Source: Caryophanales bacterium UBA6331 (lineage in GTDB: Bacteria; Bacillota_I; Bacilli_A; RF39; UBA660). Taken from it: a stretch of 12,320 bases of DNA. The DNA lies in assembly GCA_002438065.1 (NCBI GenBank), contig DJSP01000095.1:1-12320 (forward strand), written 5' to 3'. The position numbers and the translations under genes are program-made. This document shows positions 7,602 through 12,320 of this stretch, piece by piece (position 1 is the stretch's first letter; the number at the start of each line of letters is the position of its first letter). The notes beneath the pieces were generated by a model. The model was not told the DNA's origin, ran no database searches, and was given only the letters and a program-made list of their open reading frames with translations.

Positions 7602-7623
7602 ACACCTTAATTGGTGTTTTTTT
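7602..7623 (+). terminator. Rho-independent terminator at the convergent junction
   Basis: ACACC (7602-7606) pairs with GGTGT (7613-7617) around a 6-nt loop, with T 7617-7623 behind it. It ends the small helical gene. The T tract overlaps the stop codon of the minus-strand flippase (7622-7624). For minus-strand transcripts the same stem lacks a T run, so it is mainly plus-directed. Confidence 0.65.
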
Positions 7624-8902
7624 ACTTTAATATTTTTTTAGTTTCTTTATAGTTTAGTAATACAACAATTAGAATATCTACTATTTCGGAAATAATTAAG
7701 GCATATATTCCAATGTTACAAAAACATAAGATAGATAAAGTAATAAGCTTAAAAACAATTCCAATTGTAGTCGTTCGCATTACTATTTTAGTCTTATTAA
7801 ACGCTGTTAAAACAATTGATAAAGGTGCTTCTAAATAATAAAGAATAAAGAAGGGACATAAGAATTTTATGTAAGTGTATCCAGAAGTAGTATTAAAAAT
7901 AATACTTAATATTTCGTCGGAAAAGAAGAATAAAAAGATATTTGTGCCTATTCCAAAGACAAAAGAAAATGTTAAGACTTTATAAAATATTCTTTTTACT
8001 TTTTTGATATTGTTAATGTTTTTAGATAATTCGGGAAGAAGAGCAGTTGCAACTGCACCTAAAAGATAAGTTGGAACAACTAATAAACCAATTACGTAAG
8101 TATTATAAATAGCATAATTACTGATAATATATTCATTAGAAAAACCATTTAATAAAAGTAAATTAGTTAATATGATAGGTTCAAAGAAATAACCAATATT
8201 ACCAATTATTCTGGATGATACAGAAGGAATACTTATTTTTAAAACATCTTTAATTGTACCAATGTCGGGTTTTAGATCTTCTTTTTTGATGGTAAATCCT
8301 TTAGGCAAATATAGTAAGAAGACAATAATGGAAATTGTTTCAGATATTATTGATATTAAAATATAGCCTATTACAGCAAAGATGATTCCATGTTTAATAA
8401 GTTTAGGAAGAATAATTATAACTATAAATAGTTTAAAAAGTTGTTCAATTATATTGGAAATGGTATGAGGCATCATTTGCTGTTTACCAAAGAAATATCC
8501 TCTTATAATTGAAGCAATAGATATAAATGGTAAAACTAGAGAACAAGCAATTAATGGATAATATGTCTCCTTATTGTGTAGTAAATTATTTGATAAAAAG
8601 TTAGCAGATAACACAACAATTAAAATGAGAAATATATTTAAAATGATAGAGATCGGAATGATAGAAGAAGCAATATTCTTACCTGTTTTTTCGCCTTTAG
8701 CAATAATTGATGATATAGCTAGAGGAAAACCTAGTTGGGTAATAGTTATTAATAAACTATAAGTCGGCATTATAAGTGAATATATTTCAATACCTGATCC
8801 AATATTACGTGTAAAGTAAATTCTAATTACGAAACTTAATAATTTAGTGACAATTCCACCTATTAATAATATTAATGTACTTTTTATAAATTTATTTTTC
8901 AT
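7622..8902 (-). CDS. SpoVB/MurJ-like polysaccharide or lipid flippase (MOP superfamily)
   Basis: Integral membrane protein of the MVF/oligosaccharide flippase group, which moves lipid-linked cell-wall precursors across the membrane. The 426 residues contain about 12 hydrophobic segments. The signature 'IASIIRGYFFGKQQMMPHTIS' followed by 'IIEQLFKL' (near residues 120-150) is typical of the SpoVB/YtgP branch, and the N-terminal 'TKLLSFVIRIYFTRNIG' is the usual TM1-TM2 pattern. B. subtilis SpoVB has about 518 residues and 14 segments, so this one lacks the last two or so. It lies divergent to a comN-like gene, as spoVB lies next to comN (yrzD) in B. subtilis. The start is the only ATG after an in-frame stop, but no Shine-Dalgarno is visible. 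In a lineage that may not sporulate, a general lipid II flippase role is an inference. Confidence 0.82.
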   Translation of the reverse strand: MKNKFIKSTLILLIGGIVTKLLSFVIRIYFTRNIGSGIEIYSLIMPTYSLLITITQLGFPLAISSIIAKGEKTGKNIASSIIPISIILNIFLILIVVLSANFLSNNLLHNKETYYPLIACSLVLPFISIASIIRGYFFGKQQMMPHTISNIIEQLFKLFIVIIILPKLIKHGIIFAVIGYILISIISETISIIVFLLYLPKGFTIKKEDLKPDIGTIKDVLKISIPSVSSRIIGNIGYFFEPIILTNLLLLNGFSNEYIISNYAIYNTYVIGLLVVPTYLLGAVATALLPELSKNINNIKKVKRIFYKVLTFSFVFGIGTNIFLFFFSDEILSIIFNTTSGYTYIKFLCPFFILYYLEAPLSIVLTAFNKTKIVMRTTTIGIVFKLITLSILCFCNIGIYALIISEIVDILIVVLLNYKETKKILK

Positions 8903-8912
8903 ACTTAAGTAT
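8901..8912. promoter_or_regulatory. 12-bp perfect palindrome over the flippase start codon
   Basis: ATACTTAAGTAT reads the same on both strands. It overlaps the first two bases of the flippase ATG (8902-8900 on the minus strand) and fills the place where a ribosome binding site should be. It could be an operator; it may also be chance in AT-rich DNA. Confidence 0.25.
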
Positions 8913-8932
8913 ATGATTTATTTATTATTTTA

Positions 8933-8938
8933 ATTATA
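8933..8938 (-). promoter_or_regulatory. -10 box (TATAAT) of the flippase gene
   Basis: On the minus strand a perfect TATAAT ends 30 bases before the ATG, which would give a leader of about 24 nt. No convincing -35 box is seen at 16-18 nt spacing. Confidence 0.4.
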
Positions 8939-8954
8939 ATGATAAACTCCTAAG

Positions 8955-8983
8955 TAGACATGTATATTTAGTTATAGTATATT
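8955..8983 (+). promoter_or_regulatory. Promoter candidate for a short RNA
   Basis: TAGACA (8955-8960) and TATATT (8978-8983) each differ from the sigma-A consensus by one base and are exactly 17 nt apart. The start would be near 8990. The next gene on this strand (9133) has its own better-placed promoter, and a terminator lies between, so the product is expected to be a short transcript. Confidence 0.45.
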
Positions 8984-8989
8984 ATTTAT

Positions 8990-9052
8990 GCGAGAAAAAA
9001 ATGTTAAATCATTTTTGCAAGGGAACTGTCTGATTGATAGATTCCTATTTTT
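8990..9052 (+). ncRNA. Candidate small RNA between divergent flippase and comN-like genes
   Basis: A promoter (8955-8983) is followed after about 60 nt by a terminator (9020-9052). The expected RNA would contain two hairpins: AAAAATG/CATTTTT (8997-9003 with 9010-9016, 6-nt loop) and the terminator stem (9020-9030 with 9036-9046). I do not recognise it as a known RNA family. It could instead be an attenuated leader of the comN-rel-dtd unit that is read through under some conditions. Confidence 0.35.
9020..9052 (+). terminator. Rho-independent terminator in the divergent intergenic region
   Basis: AGGGAACTGTC (9020-9030) pairs with GATAGATTCCT (9036-9046): eleven positions with one A-A mismatch and two G-U pairs, a 5-nt loop, then A and five T (9048-9052). 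It stands alone between two divergent genes, so it needs a transcript of its own to terminate. Confidence 0.55.
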
Positions 9053-9097
9053 ATGAAATGATTTTTTAAAATATATAAAGATTTTTCTATTAAAATT

Positions 9098-9106
9098 TGT
9101 TATAAT
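9098..9106 (+). promoter_or_regulatory. Extended -10 promoter of comN-rel-dtd
   Basis: TGTTATAAT is a perfect extended -10 element (TGnTATAAT). It predicts a start near 9113 and a leader of about 20 nt before ATG 9133. The -35 region is weak, as is usual for extended -10 promoters. Confidence 0.6.
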
Positions 9107-9132
9107 GTTTGTGGATAAAGATGAGGTTAAAA

Positions 9133-9375
9133 ATGGAGGAATTTAAATTTAAATCTTTAGAAGAACTATATAAAAAATTAATACCAGCTTTTAATGTTAA
9201 AATAAATGATTTAAGAAGAAATAATATTAAAGGAATAGATAGAAAAGATATTTGGAATTATTTAAAAAATACATATTGGATAAAAAGAGAACATTTAACT
9301 TTAGGAGAAATGGTTAATGATATTATTACAGTTTCTGATAAGGAATTAATTGATTATAAAATTAGCAATAGATAG
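9133..9375 (+). CDS. ComN-like post-transcriptional regulator
   Basis: A small (80 aa) protein matching the ComN/YrzD family. In B. subtilis ComN controls comE mRNA and localises with DivIVA. The recognisable skeleton is 'LYKKLIPAFNVKINDL', 'DRKDIWNYLKNTYW' and 'LTLGEMVNDIITVSDKELIDY', which matches the family pattern of L..Y...I.PAL..K, DIW.YL...KW and LHE.VNDIL.L. ATG 9133 has GAGG (9123-9126) six bases upstream; upstream in-frame TTG 9109 and ATG 9121 would overlap the promoter or lack a site. It is the first gene of the unit with rel and dtd, 12 nt before the rel start. Its position next to a spoVB-like gene and upstream of rel is the Bacillus arrangement and supports the call. The target mRNA here is unknown. 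Confidence 0.75.
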   Translation: MEEFKFKSLEELYKKLIPAFNVKINDLRRNNIKGIDRKDIWNYLKNTYWIKREHLTLGEMVNDIITVSDKELIDYKISNR

Positions 9376-9387
9376 GATTTGATAATA

Positions 9388-11481
9388 ATGTTTGAAAATA
9401 TAATTAATAAGCTTAGTGAAAATGCTAGTAGTAGCGAACTTGATTTAGTTAATAAGGCATATAATATTGGAAAAGAAATTGCAAGTGATGATCATTATTT
9501 AAGAGTTGCTTCAATTGTATCTGAATTAAATGCTGATAGTACCATGATTATTGCAGCACTTTTACATGATGCATATGCGAAAAAAAATATTACTTATGAT
9601 GAAATTAATGAAGAGTTTGGAAGCAATATTGCTAATTTAGTTGCTAATTTAATTAAACTTAGAAGTATTAAATTAAATGATTATAATGAATCATCAAGTG
9701 TTTATTTAAGAAAAGTATTAGTAGGAATAAGTGATGATGTAAGAGTTATAATTATTAAACTTGCTGATAGATTAGATGAGATGCAGACTAAAGAATATAG
9801 TGAAGATGAAAAGAAACAAATTGCTAATGAAACTATGAATGTATTAATTCCAATTGCTCATAGATTAGGTATTAATAGTATTAAATCTAAATTAGAAGAT
9901 TTATGCTTGAGATATACTAAACCTGATGTTTATGATGAAATACTTGAAAAATTATCTGGAACAAGAAAAGAATTAGCTGTTAGTTTAGAAGACATGCAAA
10001 ATGAACTTATTGAAATATTAACAGAACATGGTATTAATTTTCATATTAAGTCTAGAGTTAAAAGCGTTTATAGTATTTATAATAAATTATCTACAGGTAA
10101 AAAATGGAGCGATATTTATGATATTTTAGCACTTAGAATAATTCTTGATACTCCTGAAGATTGTTATTTAGTTGTTGGACTTATCCATGCTAAATATAGA
10201 CCAATTCCTAAGCGATTTAAAGATTATATTGCAATGCCTAAAGAAAACATGTATCAGTCTTTACATACATCTGTTTTTGGAGTTGATGGACATATATTTG
10301 AAATTCAGCTAAGAACTAAAGAAATGGATGAAATTGCTGAACATGGTATTGCGTCACATTGGTCTTATAAAGAACATTCAGATGGAACTGTTAAAAATTT
10401 AATGGAACAAAAGCTAGAAATATTTAGAAATACTATTGATTTAGCAACAAGTGATGCTAGTAATGAATTGTTTGAACAAAATATGGAAATGGAGTTATTG
10501 TCTAAACAAGTTTATGTTTTTACACCTAAAGGTGATGTAATGGAGCTTCCACTTGGTTCTACGCCAGTTGATTTTGCTTATCGAATTCACTCTGATATAG
10601 GAGATCATATGGTTGGAGCAATTGTTAATGATAATATTGTTCCACTAGATTATGAACTAAATGATAACGATATAATTAAAGTTAATACAAATGCGAGTGC
10701 TAAACCTAATATAGATTGGTTAAAATTTGTTAAAACTAGTCAAGCTAAAAATAAAATTAAGGCATATTTTAGTAAACAAGATCGTGAAAGATATATAGAA
10801 GAGGGAAAGTCCTTAATTGAAAAAGAATTAAGAAAGAGAAAATTACCTTTAACTTTGTTAAATGAAGAAGAAAATATTGATAAGATTTATAAAAATCTAA
10901 AGATTAATAATATTGATGATATGTATTTAAGTTTAGGTGCTTTAAGATATACTCCCACTTATATTGTAAATCTAATTACGGAAGAAAAAACATCTATGGA
11001 TGACTTAATGCTTGAAAGAGTTAATAATAATAGTGAAATAAAAGAAAACTATAAGAATGATATTATTGTTGATGGAGTAGATAATATTAAAGTTAATGTA
11101 GCAAAATGTTGTCATCCAGTTCCAGGTGATGAAATAATTGGCTATATTACTAAGGGTGAAGGTATAATTGTTCATAAGAAGAATTGCCCTAATATAAAAA
11201 ATATTGATACTAGATTAATAGAGGTTACTTGGAATAATGGTAATAGTGATAAATTATTTATTGCTAGAATAAAAGTTAATACCGATTCAATGGATAACCA
11301 TATTTTAGATATTGTTACTAAAGCAAGTACAAGAGGAATAACAATATCAGGTATTAATGAAATTAATGAGAAAGATGCAGTATCATATGAAATTAATGTT
11401 AAGGTTAAAAATAAAGATGATTTATCTTTACTTATTGATGATTTAAGAATACTACCATTTGTTAAAGAGGTTATAAGATGA
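9388..11481 (+). CDS. RelA/SpoT-family (p)ppGpp synthetase with degenerate hydrolase domain
   Basis: A long 697-residue RSH protein that makes the alarmone (p)ppGpp from ATP and GTP/GDP, normally on stalled ribosomes. Domains in order: HD (about 20-170), synthetase (about 210-350, with YDILALRI, RFKDYIAMPK, NMYQSLHT and EIQLRT), TGS (about 375-435, 'VYVFTPKGDVMELP'), a zinc-finger-type region with the Cys pair in AKCCHPV, and a C-terminal ACT/RRM domain. HD metal ligands H36, H60-D61 and D127 are kept. By ungapped alignment from memory to S. equisimilis Rel, the catalytic Glu-Asp after HD is A64-K65, and the Asn of ADRLHNM is E131 (ADRLDEM). Hydrolysis is therefore probably lost and the protein may be synthetase-only. 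Start ATG 9388 has AGGAT (9374-9378) upstream. The stop overlaps dtd (ATGA). Confidence 0.92.
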   Translation: MFENIINKLSENASSSELDLVNKAYNIGKEIASDDHYLRVASIVSELNADSTMIIAALLHDAYAKKNITYDEINEEFGSNIANLVANLIKLRSIKLNDYNESSSVYLRKVLVGISDDVRVIIIKLADRLDEMQTKEYSEDEKKQIANETMNVLIPIAHRLGINSIKSKLEDLCLRYTKPDVYDEILEKLSGTRKELAVSLEDMQNELIEILTEHGINFHIKSRVKSVYSIYNKLSTGKKWSDIYDILALRIILDTPEDCYLVVGLIHAKYRPIPKRFKDYIAMPKENMYQSLHTSVFGVDGHIFEIQLRTKEMDEIAEHGIASHWSYKEHSDGTVKNLMEQKLEIFRNTIDLATSDASNELFEQNMEMELLSKQVYVFTPKGDVMELPLGSTPVDFAYRIHSDIGDHMVGAIVNDNIVPLDYELNDNDIIKVNTNASAKPNIDWLKFVKTSQAKNKIKAYFSKQDRERYIEEGKSLIEKELRKRKLPLTLLNEEENIDKIYKNLKINNIDDMYLSLGALRYTPTYIVNLITEEKTSMDDLMLERVNNNSEIKENYKNDIIVDGVDNIKVNVAKCCHPVPGDEIIGYITKGEGIIVHKKNCPNIKNIDTRLIEVTWNNGNSDKLFIARIKVNTDSMDNHILDIVTKASTRGITISGINEINEKDAVSYEINVKVKNKDDLSLLIDDLRILPFVKEVIR

Positions 11482-11921
11482 AAGTAGTAATTCAAAGATG
11501 CAAAAGTGGATCTTGCATAGTAGATGATAAAATAGTTAGTAAGATTAATAATGGATTAGTAGTTTTAGTTGGATTTAACGTTAATGATACTATGGATGAT
11601 ATAAATTATATTGTTAAAAAGATAGTTAATTTAAGAATATTTGATGATGAAAATGGGGTTATGAATAAAAGTGTTATTGATGTTAATGGCGAGATTTTAT
11701 CAATTAGTCAGTTTACTTTGCAAGCTATAACAAAAGATGGTAACAGACCAAGTTATGTTAATGCGATGAAAGGCGAAGAAGCTATTAAACTTTATGAAAT
11801 ATTTAATTATAAATTAAATGAAAGTGTTAAAACTCATTCTGGTGTGTTTGGTGCTGATATGTTAATTAAAATTGATAATGATGGACCAATAACTATTGTG
11901 ATAGATAGTCAAAATAAATAA
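11478..11921 (+). CDS. dtd: D-aminoacyl-tRNA deacylase
   Basis: Hydrolyses D-amino acids (and glycine mischarged on tRNA-Ala) from tRNA, protecting translation. The 147 residues match the usual length. Key motifs are SQFTL (from S77) and the Gly-cisPro element in NDGPIT (G136-P137), which forms the chiral filter; the N-terminal 'MKVVIQRCKSGSCIVD' strand is also typical. It starts within the rel stop codon (ATGA overlap), so it is translationally coupled; rel-dtd is a conserved pair in Firmicutes. There is no clear U-tract terminator directly after it. Nearest hairpins are at 11946-11972 and the interleaved repeats from 12014. Confidence 0.95.
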   Translation: MKVVIQRCKSGSCIVDDKIVSKINNGLVVLVGFNVNDTMDDINYIVKKIVNLRIFDDENGVMNKSVIDVNGEILSISQFTLQAITKDGNRPSYVNAMKGEEAIKLYEIFNYKLNESVKTHSGVFGADMLIKIDNDGPITIVIDSQNK

Positions 11922-11945
11922 TATTTATTTATAATTTAACCGTCA

Positions 11946-11972
11946 AGCGAACATTTTTCAAAAATTTTCGCT
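11946..11972. repeat. Hairpin downstream of dtd
   Basis: AGCGAA (11946-11951) pairs with TTCGCT (11967-11972), with inner T5/A5 tracts (11954-11958, 11960-11964). No T run follows on the plus strand, so it is a poor terminator. A small 5-bp inverted repeat (ACTAG at 11977-11981, CTAGT at 11986-11990) lies just beyond. Otherwise nothing recognisable is seen between 11922 and 12013. Confidence 0.4.
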
Positions 11973-12013
11973 GTGTACTAGATTGCTAGTGATAAGGTAT
12001 TTTCAAATATAAA

Positions 12014-12079
12014 TGTTGGAGATAAATATAGAAAGTAAATATCTCTAATTAGCCAGTCATTCTATATTTATCTTCAACA
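12014..12079. repeat. Inverted repeat A/A' (20-bp arms), interleaved with B/B'
   Basis: The arm at 12014-12033 pairs with 12060-12079 over 20 positions; the only non-Watson-Crick pair is a G-U (12019 with 12074). The 26-nt loop contains arm B (12037-12059) of the second repeat. A' begins on the very next base after B ends. Confidence 0.85.
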
Positions 12080-12114
12080 AATAAATAATTGGCTGGCTAA
12101 TTAGAGATATTTTT
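12037..12114. repeat. Inverted repeat B/B' (23-bp arms) with short T tail
   Basis: The arm at 12037-12059 pairs with 12090-12112; 20 pairs (12037-12056 with 12093-12112) are perfect, then one G-U and two more pairs. Its loop contains the whole A' arm. The stem ends in T (12110-12114), three bases before ATG 12117, so the stem covers any possible ribosome binding site of the following reading frame. It could act as a terminator or as a translation block. Confidence 0.85.
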
Positions 12115-12116
12115 GT

Positions 12117-12320
12117 ATGAGAAAATTAAAATTGGAAAATATTATTGATATATATAACTTATTACCGGAAGAAATAGATAATGCAATTAAAAAATTATCT
12201 ACTGCTTTAAATATTATTAAACAAAGACTGCGGCAAGAATGCAATGTAATAAAATTACTGTATTTTTACTTAGACATAAAGTATTAGAATGTATATCAGC
12301 CATTAGAAAAAATACAAAAC
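12117..12320 (+). pseudogene. Probable IS4-type transposase start, frameshifted and cut by the window end
   Basis: From ATG 12117 a 56-residue frame (MRKLKLENIIDIYNLLPEE...) stops at 12285-12287. Shifting to the -1 frame around 12263-12272 continues it through HKVLECISAIRKNTK to the window edge. The joined pattern (basic helix, then VIKLLYF-type LL.YL, then a LREISAI-like segment) resembles the N-terminus of IS4-family DDE transposases. This is a pattern match from memory. No Shine-Dalgarno precedes the ATG. The interleaved inverted repeats immediately before it would then belong to the element's left end or leader. It could also be an unrelated small gene. Confidence 0.35.

Noticed and set aside
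8574..8762. Plus-strand open frame inside the flippase
   Set aside because: It is antisense to a recognisable membrane protein, with no binding site or known motif.
8988..9056. 22-codon frame within the candidate small RNA
   Set aside because: It has no ribosome binding site, its ATG is at or before the predicted transcript start, and its end runs through the terminator.
11172..11495. Minus-strand open frame across the rel 3' end
   Set aside because: It is antisense to the conserved Rel C-terminus and the dtd start. Its hydrophobic look comes from the complement of AT-rich codons.
11946..11972. Possible SOS (LexA/DinR) box in the hairpin after dtd
   Set aside because: Only the CGAAC half resembles the consensus; the other half and spacing do not, and there is no gene promoter next to it.
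12256..12272. Programmed -1 frameshift site in the transposase-like frame
   Set aside because: The T-rich junction does not fit X XXY YYZ in the zero frame, and no downstream structure can be judged before the window ends; mutation is simpler.
12295..12305. ATCAGCCATTA shared with 7135-7145, with TATTAGAAT upstream in both
   Set aside because: An 11-mer match in AT-rich DNA can be chance, the spacing to the second motif differs, and the contexts (leader versus inside a transposase-like frame) differ.

Overview
The window is very AT-rich (roughly one quarter G+C by eye) and reads as chromosomal DNA of a low-GC Firmicute (Bacilli lineage), probably one of the uncultured host-associated, genome-reduced groups. 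The reasons are Bacillus-like gene sets (rbgA-rnhB-topA; spoVB-like/comN-like/rel/dtd), an LTA-synthase-type sulfatase, GGAGG-type ribosome binding sites and strongly A/T-ending codons. UGA is used as stop (end of rel) and Trp is UGG, so this is code 11, not the Mycoplasma code. The exact taxon cannot be read from the sequence.

Left part (1-1560) is an accessory patch in front of a housekeeping operon. It holds a long hairpin (20-75), a broken RhuM-type gene (132-428), a decayed copy of the first ~100 bp of rbgA (457-557), a terminator (584-626) and a uracil-DNA-glycosylase-like gene (713-1471). The true rbgA follows directly. The two rbgA 5' copies align without gaps at 87 of 101 positions, offset 1004 bp, so the glycosylase gene sits between direct repeats of the rbgA start.

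The + strand block 1479-7079 is a tightly packed housekeeping run: rbgA (50S assembly GTPase), rnhB (RNase HII), an LtaS-like membrane phosphoglycerol transferase and topA (topoisomerase I), closed by a terminator at 7084-7109. A small unknown helical protein (7162-7599) with its own promoter and a palindromic leader follows. It converges on a minus-strand SpoVB/MurJ-like lipid flippase (7622-8902) across a shared terminator.

The divergent intergenic region 8903-9132 holds the flippase -10, a promoter-plus-terminator pair that would make a ~63-nt RNA, and an extended -10 promoter for comN-like/rel/dtd (9133-11921). This resembles the B. subtilis spoVB-comN-secDF-recJ-apt-relA-dtd region, but secDF, recJ and apt are absent here. 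The Rel protein keeps its synthetase motifs but has lost key hydrolase residues.

The right end (11922-12320) has no intact gene. It carries two interleaved long inverted repeats (A-B-A'-B', arms 20 and 23 bp) that cannot both fully pair, followed at once by the frameshifted start of a probable IS4-type transposase that runs off the window. The most interesting points are the duplicated rbgA 5' end around a cargo gene, the interleaved hairpin leader, the candidate small RNA and the degenerate Rel hydrolase site.
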